A DNA stretch of 12,996 bases, taken from contig CAZOWM010000067.1 of the NCBI GenBank assembly GCA_964583615.1, positions 1-12,996 of the forward strand, in the 5' to 3' direction. Below, piece after piece: positions 7,088 to 12,996 of the stretch (within the stretch, counting starts at the first letter, position 1; each line of letters starts with the position of its first letter). Position numbers and translations under genes: made by a program. The notes under the pieces are model-generated. The model was not told the DNA's origin, ran no database searches, and was given only the letters and a program-made list of their open reading frames with translations. Source of the stretch: CAZOWM01 sp964583615. GTDB lineage: Bacteria; Spirochaetota; B62-G9; DRHN01.

Positions 7088-7846
7088 TCAAAGAAGATTC
7101 CCACAGTCGAAAAACTGCACATTCAGGTTGAATTTTTCTGTGATAAGCCTTCCGAGCTCGATGATGCCCGGTTTTTCAGTGTTGTAGTGTCCTGCGTATA
7201 TGTAATTGATATGCTCCTCTTTTGCAATGTATTGGGTACTCTCTGCCGCATCTCCGGTGAGAAAGGCATCAACTTCGAGTGCCGGGATCTTTTCGATCAG
7301 GTTCCTCCCTGCTCCGCTCACGACGAAAATCGAGCCGATCTGTTCTTTCCCGTAGTGAAAATACCTGGCCTCGGTGTGCAGACTTTCGTTTATCCTGTTC
7401 ACGAGCTCTTTGAAACCGAGTGGTGCGAGAAACATTCCTTTCAACCCGAACTCGAACTCTTTCCCGTTTTCCTGTATGCCGGTGATGTGATCAGTGCCGA
7501 TATGCTCAAGGATGATCCGGTTGTGACTGATTTCCGGATGCGTATCAAGGGGAAGGTGAAATGCGAAGAGATTAATGTTGTTCCGTAGAAGCTCATCCAT
7601 ACGCGCCCTTCTGTACCCTCTTACTGTCCTGTCCTCGCTTTTCCAGAACATTCCGTGATGCACGATAACCGCATCTGCGTTTTCCCTCACAGCTTCGTGC
7701 ACTACGTCGAGATTGATACTCACCGCTGTTATTATTTTCTCTATTTCCTCTTTTCCCTCTACCTGCAGGCCGTTGGGAAGATAGTCTGATACCGCATTTA
7801 CATTGAGATAATCATTGAGCCAGTTTTCAAGTTCCTTTCTCTTCAC
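7088..7846 (-). CDS. Nif3-like dinuclear metal centre protein (DUF34)
   Basis: A 252-residue Nif3/DUF34 protein, a hexameric family with a two-metal site often annotated as GTP cyclohydrolase 1 type 2; the true reaction is unsettled. VHHGMFW (62-68, His63, His64), HLPLDTH (97-103, His97, Asp101) and GHYNTE (219-224, His220, Glu224) supply the expected metal ligands. DYLPNGLQVEG (21-31) is the conserved N-terminal block. The frame is open back to 7969 inside mutL, but the family sequence begins at VKRKELENWL, so GTG 7846-7844 is chosen. It stands 7 bases after the mutL stop, with AGGAG about 11 bases before it. The longer start would add 41 residues that are only mutL read in another frame. 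It is translated with mutL as an operon. Confidence 0.9.
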   Translation of the reverse strand: MKRKELENWLNDYLNVNAVSDYLPNGLQVEGKEEIEKIITAVSINLDVVHEAVRENADAVIVHHGMFWKSEDRTVRGYRRARMDELLRNNINLFAFHLPLDTHPEISHNRIILEHIGTDHITGIQENGKEFEFGLKGMFLAPLGFKELVNRINESLHTEARYFHYGKEQIGSIFVVSGAGRNLIEKIPALEVDAFLTGDAAESTQYIAKEEHINYIYAGHYNTEKPGIIELGRLITEKFNLNVQFFDCGNLL

Positions 7847-7853
7847 CTCTTCA

Positions 7854-9632
7854 TTATCTCCTCTTGAAGGTTTTATCAAAATAGTCCCGGGAGATGCGCA
7901 CGTGGGTGGGTCTTCCGTGGGGGCAGACATAGGGGATGTCGGACGCGAGGAGGTCTTTGAGAAGAGCACGTGCCTCTTCCTCTTTGAGCGTCTGACCCTC
8001 CTTTATTGCGCTTCTACATGAAATGAGCTTGAGAAACCGCTCCCTGAGCTCTCCTGCATCCGGGCTTATTTTCCCCTCAAAAAGGTCGTTGAAAAGATGC
8101 GCAATAGATTCCTCCTCATGTCCATCAGGAACCACAGCGGGAATTGCAACAACATTGAAGCTCTCATCGCCAAAGGGCTCAATCTCTATACTTGCTTTTC
8201 GGAACGCTTCAACATTACTCAAAACTTCATCGTACTTGGATCGTGGTGGCGAGATATTCATCGGTATGAGAAGGCGTTTGATCGGAGGGGGATCTTCCAT
8301 TGACCTTTTGAATCGTTCGTACAGTATCCTCTCATGAGCGGCATGCTGATCTATGAGAAGGACGAAGTCTGTACCCTCAAAAATTACATATGTCTGAAAA
8401 AGAGTGCCGCGGTAGACCATGTCATCTACCGAGCAGTCAGCATCCCTTTTTCTTTCCGTACCTGTTTCTGTGCTCTGATAAACACCGTCGCGCACCTGGC
8501 GGCGGATTTCACCCCGGGTATGGTAAACAGGAGGAGCATCTTTTCCTGCCGGCAGGCCCGGGAGAAAATCAGACGTGACAGTGCTGTTTTTTTCTCTCAC
8601 TCTTTCCGCGGGATACGCTTCGGGGGCATAGGCCGCAGGGTAGAAATTCGTGCGCAAGATATTTTCAACGGCACTGTAAAGAGACGAAACGATCTTTTTT
8701 TCCATCTTCAACTTTATCTCCCGTTTTGCGGGGTGTACATTCACGTCTATAAAGGCTGGCCTCACATCGATATATACAAAGGCATACACATATCTTCCGG
8801 CCTGAACAATTCCCCTTCCGGGGTTGTTCAGCGTAAAAAAAAGCGATCGGTCGATCACCGGCCTTCTGTTCACGAAAATATACTGTCCCCTTCTGTTCGA
8901 CAGAGTATGGGACCGATCTGATATGAATACACGAAGGGAAAAAAACTCCTCTGTTTCGAAACGCTCCGAAAGGCTTTTTTCGAGGTCCTTTCCGAAAATT
9001 TCGGCAATCCTCATTGAAGGAGCGTCCTGGGGTATAAGACGAAAAATTTTTCTATCATCGGATGTAAGGGAAAATGCGACCTTGTGAAACCCAAGCGCTT
9101 TTTTTATCACCTCATCTTTTATCCGGGCACTTTCAGATCTGTTGCTTTTTAAAAATTTCCTGCGCGCGGGTACGTTGGAAAACAGGTTTTTCACCGTCAC
9201 ATCTGTGCCTCTGTTTGCTGCTGCAGGAGAGATTTCTCTCTCCTCACCAAATGAGTAATGCACTTTCGTTCCAATTGCATCACCATCCCTTTGCGTGGTG
9301 AGGGTAAAATCACTGACCGTGCAGATACTCGCAAGTGCCTCCCCCCTGAACCCCATGGTGGTGAGGGTATCGAGGTCTTCGAACGTTGAGATCTTGCTCG
9401 TGGTATGCTTCCTTACACAAAGGGCTGCATCCTCTTTCGTCATGCCGCTCCCGTTGTCAGTAACCCGGATGAAATCCTTTCCTCCGTTGTTCACCGTTAT
9501 ATTGATGTGATCGGCTCCAGCATCAACGGAGTTGTCAACAAGCTCGCGGACAACCGAATACGGGCCTTCGATTACTTCTCCTGCCGCAATCTTTGATGAA
9601 ACTTCGACCGGGAGGATGACGATTGAGCCCAA
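7854..9632 (-). CDS. mutL: DNA mismatch repair protein MutL (endonuclease type)
   Basis: A 592-residue MutL. The N-terminal GHKL ATPase has SSKIAAGEVI (12-21), RELVDNSVDAGA (29-40, catalytic Glu30), DNGSGM (59-64), HTTSKI (76-81) and GFRGEALASI (94-103). The transducer domain ends around VNVHPAKREIK (298-308). A low-complexity linker covers about 335-400. The C-terminal dimerisation domain carries DQHAAHERILYE (428-439), the metal-dependent nicking motif DQHA-x2-E-x4-E, plus CRSAIK (539-544) and CPHGRPT (570-576). It is thus of the endonuclease type found where MutH is absent. The start is TTG 9632-9630 with AGAGGTG about nine bases upstream. No mutS is in the window. It is followed closely by the nif3-like gene. 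Confidence 0.97.
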   Translation of the reverse strand: MGSIVILPVEVSSKIAAGEVIEGPYSVVRELVDNSVDAGADHINITVNNGGKDFIRVTDNGSGMTKEDAALCVRKHTTSKISTFEDLDTLTTMGFRGEALASICTVSDFTLTTQRDGDAIGTKVHYSFGEEREISPAAANRGTDVTVKNLFSNVPARRKFLKSNRSESARIKDEVIKKALGFHKVAFSLTSDDRKIFRLIPQDAPSMRIAEIFGKDLEKSLSERFETEEFFSLRVFISDRSHTLSNRRGQYIFVNRRPVIDRSLFFTLNNPGRGIVQAGRYVYAFVYIDVRPAFIDVNVHPAKREIKLKMEKKIVSSLYSAVENILRTNFYPAAYAPEAYPAERVREKNSTVTSDFLPGLPAGKDAPPVYHTRGEIRRQVRDGVYQSTETGTERKRDADCSVDDMVYRGTLFQTYVIFEGTDFVLLIDQHAAHERILYERFKRSMEDPPPIKRLLIPMNISPPRSKYDEVLSNVEAFRKASIEIEPFGDESFNVVAIPAVVPDGHEEESIAHLFNDLFEGKISPDAGELRERFLKLISCRSAIKEGQTLKEEEARALLKDLLASDIPYVCPHGRPTHVRISRDYFDKTFKRR

Positions 9633-9686
9633 AAAATGTGCACCTCTTTTCTTATTTAAAAAATCTTGTAAGCGGGGCCACTCTTC

Positions 9687-9859
9687 TCACAGATATGCTT
9701 TGTACTTTTTCACAAAACCCACGGACGGTAACTCATCTTTGCCTGTCTCAGCCCTTGGTCTCCGAGATCCTGCTCCCTGTTGATATACGTGTACTTTTCC
9801 GGAAGAATGGACACAAAACTCATGTTGATGAACTGATACGGCTCTTTTAAATGTATCAT
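9687..9859 (-). pseudogene. C-terminal remnant of a DUF2156 (phosphatidylglycerol lysyltransferase-like) gene
   Basis: From ATG 9859 the minus strand reads MIHLKEPYQFINMSFVS, then LPEKYTYINREQDLGDQGLRQAKMSYRP (given by position, about codons 19-46), and hits TGA at 9712-9710. In the next frame the sequence continues FVKKYKAYL and stops at 9689-9687. The NREQDLG..GLR.AK.SY.P...VKKY pattern is the extreme C-terminus of DUF2156/COG2898-type proteins, the acyl-transferase-like domain of lysyl-phosphatidylglycerol synthases. Loss of one T in the run at 9717-9714 would explain the frameshift. The large N-terminal part is missing: upstream, frame-open sequence to about 9930 has at best a faint match. 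Only about one sixth of a normal gene remains, between the mutL start and the ABC operon terminator. Confidence 0.68.
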
Positions 9860-9935
9860 GCAAGGAAAGGAAAAAATAGCATTTTCTCCCAGACAGCTGC
9901 CGATTACGTGAAAAAATGCTGGGCGCATTATGGAG

Positions 9936-9975
9936 AAAAAAACCACAGGAGGAGCCGCCATCACCCCCCCTGTGG
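9936..9975 (-). terminator. Intrinsic terminator of the sugar ABC operon
   Basis: On the minus strand a 12-base stem (arm 9975-9964, CCACAGGGGGGG, with arm 9954-9943, CTCCTCCTGTGG, counting two G-U pairs) closes a 9-base loop and is followed at once by seven T residues (9942-9936). This is a textbook rho-independent terminator. It lies 56 bases after the stop of the binding-protein gene and ends the ABC transporter operon. Confidence 0.88.
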
Positions 9976-10030
9976 AATTCAATTCACATGCCCTTTCGGG
10001 ATTCAAGTGTTCATTCTGCCAGTCATGCAG

Positions 10031-11053
10031 TTAGCGTATACCTGCATCGATGAGAGGAATGAGCGTATCGATCGTATCAGGTGTGACGACCCCCGCCCCA
10101 GTATTGATGTAGAGCCCTGCAAACCCGTATTTTTTCGTCAATACAATCTGCAAAACAGGGAGAAAACCCTGCAGGTACAACTGCTGGTCCAGAGTCACAC
10201 TCACATACCTGCTCTTGAGACCGTCGATGGTCTGGGGCGTCAGGTCGATTCCACCGGCAATGATATCACCGGGGCTCGTTCCCGCCTCTTTCAGGATCTT
10301 TTCAAACATCGAGGTAATTCCGCCGTGCTGTGATCCCAGTGCCTTGAGGTCGGGATTTCGTGAGATATACGCAGTCAGAACAGGCACACAGAGTGAAAAG
10401 TCGGCGTCTACTTCAGGAGATATCTCAAGATAGTCAACGTCAAGCCCTCCCTCATTCAGCGCATCGTACATACCTTTTGTGCTCATGCCTCTTTCAGCCT
10501 GCCCCATGAGGCCGTATACGAGAGCCTTGTCTCCTCTCCTGAGCCCTTCTTTTATCATGTTCTGTCCGGTGAGATGGCCGCCTTCATACAGGTCGACTCC
10601 CGCATACCCAAAACCCTTTCCCACATAGTTGTTATAGAGCTCGGTGAGTGGAGTGTTGCCGCTCGTCACAATAATACCCTTTTGAACCGCCTCCCTTACG
10701 AAAGGTGCAAAAGCGTCGGAGCCCGGGTGCCCCATAATCGCAATACCATCCGGCGAGGCAGCAAGTGCTTCCTTAAACTGCTGGATCATTATTTCAGGCT
10801 GCCACTTGGAGTACTGCTCGATGAGCTTGCACCCGAGGTGCCGCGCTGCATCGCGGGCGCCGTTTGTGCGGGCGATCGTTGCAGGTCCTCCCTCTGGACC
10901 CCCGCACTGAATGTACACAGTCATTCCGTACCCGAGAAGCCCTGTTGTAACAGCCTCCTTTTTTTGTGCGTATAGGGATATGGTGAGACCGACAACGAGC
11001 GCAACAATGATGATTGTCGTACAGATCAATACGATGTATTTCTTCTTCTTCAT
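10031..11053 (-). CDS. Sugar ABC transporter substrate-binding protein
   Basis: A 340-residue periplasmic-binding-protein-like type I protein of the ribose/fructose cluster (Peripla_BP_4). A basic MKKKK start and hydrophobic stretch (about 7-27) form a signal peptide or uncleaved anchor; there is no lipobox cysteine after it, and LYAQ at 27-30 is only a mediocre cleavage site. The mature part shows YIQCGGPEGGPATIARTNGA (47-66), which lies where family members bind sugar near the N-terminal lobe, then QFKEALAASPDGIAIMG (92-108) and the GYAGVDLYEGGHLTGQNMI block (about 148-166). The ATG has AAGGAGGG upstream, a strong site. It is the last gene of the operon, 30 bases after the permease, and is followed by the terminator. 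The ligand is probably a monosaccharide but cannot be named. Confidence 0.9.
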   Translation of the reverse strand: MKKKKYIVLICTTIIIVALVVGLTISLYAQKKEAVTTGLLGYGMTVYIQCGGPEGGPATIARTNGARDAARHLGCKLIEQYSKWQPEIMIQQFKEALAASPDGIAIMGHPGSDAFAPFVREAVQKGIIVTSGNTPLTELYNNYVGKGFGYAGVDLYEGGHLTGQNMIKEGLRRGDKALVYGLMGQAERGMSTKGMYDALNEGGLDVDYLEISPEVDADFSLCVPVLTAYISRNPDLKALGSQHGGITSMFEKILKEAGTSPGDIIAGGIDLTPQTIDGLKSRYVSVTLDQQLYLQGFLPVLQIVLTKKYGFAGLYINTGAGVVTPDTIDTLIPLIDAGIR

Positions 11054-11083
11054 ACACCACCCTCCTTAAAATTGATTTTTATG

Positions 11084-12136
11084 TCAGGCGGATTCGCCTT
11101 CTTCGCCTTGTTTCTTCAGACCTTTGAGAAAAACAGACTTTGAAAACGATGCCCCGCTCTGATTTCTGCTCTTTCCGATTGCGATGTTGAGGATCACCGC
11201 AATAATCAGCACGAGCCCCACGACAAGCCTCGTCCAGTATCCGCCGAGCCCCGACGCGACGATTCCCGCCTCTATGGAACCGACGATGAACGATCCGAAC
11301 AGGGTCCCGATTATCGTGCCCTCCCCTCCAAAAATCGACGTACCGCCGATAAACACGGACGCCATTACTACGAGAAGATACCCGCTCCCCTGTGTCGTCC
11401 AGTACGTCGTCATTTCGAGAGTGAGCAAGACCGCTGCAAATGCGGCAAGCCCGCCCATGATGGTGAAGATCTTGATCTTGGTCGCAGCAACATTTACCCC
11501 CAGCACCTGCGCCACGTTCATGTTGTCACCAATAAAAAGTATTTGCTCGCCGAAACGGTGCCTGTTCAATAGAAACCACAGGACAATTGCTAAACCGAGC
11601 GCCCACAACATCTGAATCGGGAGCGTACCGCTGAGCCGCCCTGCAAAAAATTTATGAATGAACTCTCCCCGAATGTCTCGTATATTCCAGGCGAGCCCTC
11701 CAGAGAGGAGCACTGTGAGACCACCCCAAAAAAACTGAGAACCGAGGGTCGCAATAATCGACGGCATGCCGATCTTTGCAACGAGAATGCCGTTGACGAA
11801 GCCGACGACCAATCCGCCGATGATGGCGACAATGAACGGAAAAAATGTGTTTCCGGTGAGTGTATAAAGAGATGCGAAAAGAAATCCGGAAAAAGTAATG
11901 ATTGCAGGAAAGGAAAGATCTATTTCACCAGCGGTGACGATGAGTGTCAAACCGAGTGCGAGCACGAGGGGCGGTGGTACAGTTGACATGAACGCCTGAT
12001 AGATCCTGTATTTCAAAAAAGTGCCGGGAGCGGTGATCATAAAGGCCCCGATCAGCACTACATATACGATGATAATGGGAAGCCCTTCGATCGATCCCCA
12101 TTTCGTTTCCACGGTTTTCAGAGTAGTTTTCGCCAT
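11084..12136 (-). CDS. Sugar ABC transporter permease (BPD_transp_2 family)
   Basis: A 350-residue inner-membrane permease of the RbsC/FrcC/AraH type, with about eight to ten hydrophobic segments, for example 20-36, 52-70, 74-94, 100-121, 174-190, 222-240, 252-268, 272-296 and 303-321. LTLIVTAGEIDLSFPAII (63-80) corresponds to the family's 'TGGIDLSVG' segment, with Glu in place of one Gly. VFIGGTSIFGGEGTIIGT (261-278) is the conserved loop that contacts the ATPase. The start ATG lies two bases after the ATPase stop, with AAGGAG in the end of that gene as ribosome site, so the two are coupled. It would form a homodimer with the ATPase and the binding protein encoded next to it. Confidence 0.93.
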   Translation of the reverse strand: MAKTTLKTVETKWGSIEGLPIIIVYVVLIGAFMITAPGTFLKYRIYQAFMSTVPPPLVLALGLTLIVTAGEIDLSFPAIITFSGFLFASLYTLTGNTFFPFIVAIIGGLVVGFVNGILVAKIGMPSIIATLGSQFFWGGLTVLLSGGLAWNIRDIRGEFIHKFFAGRLSGTLPIQMLWALGLAIVLWFLLNRHRFGEQILFIGDNMNVAQVLGVNVAATKIKIFTIMGGLAAFAAVLLTLEMTTYWTTQGSGYLLVVMASVFIGGTSIFGGEGTIIGTLFGSFIVGSIEAGIVASGLGGYWTRLVVGLVLIIAVILNIAIGKSRNQSGASFSKSVFLKGLKKQGEEGESA

Positions 12137-12138
12137 TA

Positions 12139-12912
12139 TTAGATCTTCTCCTTCGCAGTCGCGTATTTCAGGAGGAACTCGTCCAGTTCATGGAGAGATA
12201 CCTCTTTCTTCAAAAAATTTGCGACGATTTCTCCCCTGTCGATGATCACGAACCTGTCTGACACCTCATACACGTGTGAGATGGTGTGCGATATATACAC
12301 GCACGCGCGACCGGAATCTTTGATCTTCTGAATAAAGTTGAGTACTTTTCGTATCTCCTTCACAGAAAGCGCTACAGTGGGCTCGTCGAGTACAATGAGA
12401 TCAGCGTTGAAGTACATTGCACGCCCGATCGATATACCCTGCCGCTCCCCTCCCGACAAGACCTTCACTTTTGAGTCTACGGTAATACCTGCCCCACGAA
12501 AACCTATGAGATCGAGCATTATGTACTGAGATACTTCTTTCTCCTTTTTCACGTCTATAAAACCAAATTTGTTGGTAATTTGCCGCCCGATGAAAATATT
12601 TCTCCAGAGCGGCTGTTTTTCACCGAGTGAACGCTCCTGATACACGGTTTCTATTCCCATCTTGTGCGCAGTTTTTACGTCATAGTTCCTGAAGGATATC
12701 TTCTCATCCCGGATGTACATATCACCGATGGTTGGAGGATACACGCCGGTGAGGATTTTAACGAGCGTCGACTTCCCTGCTCCGTTGTCCCCTATGAGCC
12801 CGACGACTTCGTTTCCTCCCACATGGAAGTCAACACCTCTGAGGGCGACAACCTTTCCGAAATATTTGTGGATGTTTTCCATCCTCACGGCATTCCCATC
12901 TTTTTTCCCCAT
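12139..12912 (-). CDS. Sugar ABC transporter ATP-binding protein (single domain)
   Basis: A 257-residue cytoplasmic ATPase that powers the permease. Visible: Walker A GDNGAGKST (41-49), Q-loop Gln92 in VYQERSLG, signature LSGGERQ (152-158), Walker B LIVLDEP (172-178, Glu177) and switch His209 in YISHTISH. It has one nucleotide-binding domain only, so it resembles the fructose-type FrcA rather than RbsA/XylG, which carry two in tandem; the sequence after His209 is a short tail with no second domain. The ATG at 12912-12910 follows AGGGGGCTGC. It is the first gene of the operon in this window. No regulator is visible in the 84 bases upstream. Confidence 0.95.
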   Translation of the reverse strand: MGKKDGNAVRMENIHKYFGKVVALRGVDFHVGGNEVVGLIGDNGAGKSTLVKILTGVYPPTIGDMYIRDEKISFRNYDVKTAHKMGIETVYQERSLGEKQPLWRNIFIGRQITNKFGFIDVKKEKEVSQYIMLDLIGFRGAGITVDSKVKVLSGGERQGISIGRAMYFNADLIVLDEPTVALSVKEIRKVLNFIQKIKDSGRACVYISHTISHVYEVSDRFVIIDRGEIVANFLKKEVSLHELDEFLLKYATAKEKI

Positions 12913-12996
12913 GCAGCCCCCTGTACTTTTTTTCTATTGCTTTACATGGCTGTCCAAATTAACTGAAACTGAGCTCACATTGAATGACTTCAGGAG

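Noticed and set aside
6983..7588. 201-residue plus-strand open frame
   Set aside because: Antisense to the nif3-like gene and its upstream gap; no recognisable domain.
8334..8921. 195-residue plus-strand open frame
   Set aside because: Antisense to mutL, which has every expected motif.
12934..12996. Open minus-strand frame LLKSFNVSSVSVNLDSHVKQ entering from the right edge
   Set aside because: It could be the C-terminus of an upstream gene, but 20 residues with no known pattern do not support a call.

Overview
The window looks like chromosomal DNA of a bacterium, probably an anaerobic, Gram-negative-type lineage. The evidence is an endonuclease-type MutL, Shine-Dalgarno-led genes with ATG/GTG/TTG starts, a ribose/fructose-class sugar ABC transporter with an N-terminally anchored binding protein, and the AMMECR1/MEMO gene pair found in many anaerobic bacteria and archaea. 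Spirochaetota, Desulfobacterota or Nitrospirota-like groups would fit, but nothing here fixes the phylum. Almost everything is on the minus strand; the one intact plus-strand gene and one wrecked plus-strand gene lie in a surface-glycan locus.

Layout: (1) 1-4285 plus 4282-5394 is a glycan-assembly island. It holds three tandem minus-strand GT2 glycosyltransferases, the last cut by the window edge and missing from a simple ORF list. A very AT-rich gap follows with the decayed remains of a polysaccharide deacetylase gene, then a plus-strand GT-A-like glycosyltransferase, then two minus-strand GT4 glycosyltransferases coupled by a 4-base GTGA overlap. (2) 5458-9632 is a housekeeping block, all minus strand, read mutL, nif3-like, memo-like, ammecr1-like. 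The first two genes are 7 bases apart. The memo gene has its own candidate promoter with an overlapping dyad operator. (3) 9633-10030 holds the C-terminal stub of a DUF2156 (phosphatidylglycerol lysyltransferase-like) gene and a strong intrinsic terminator. (4) 10031-12912 is a three-gene sugar ABC importer operon read ATPase, permease, binding protein, ended by that terminator.

The glycosyltransferases would add sugars to a lipid-linked or exopolysaccharide/LPS-type glycan. The transporter would import a monosaccharide using a single-domain ATPase, as in the fructose (Frc) type rather than the double-domain RbsA type. MEMO and AMMECR1 are components B and A of the uncharacterised AmmeMemoRadiSam set; the radical SAM partner is not in the window, and a dinuclear-metal Nif3 protein sits directly upstream. 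The most useful observations are the two gene remnants that can be reconstructed across frames, the hidden partial GT2 at the left edge, the promoter/operator at 7023-7060, and the Nif3-MEMO-AMMECR1 neighbourhood. I see no tRNA, rRNA, CRISPR array or insertion sequence.
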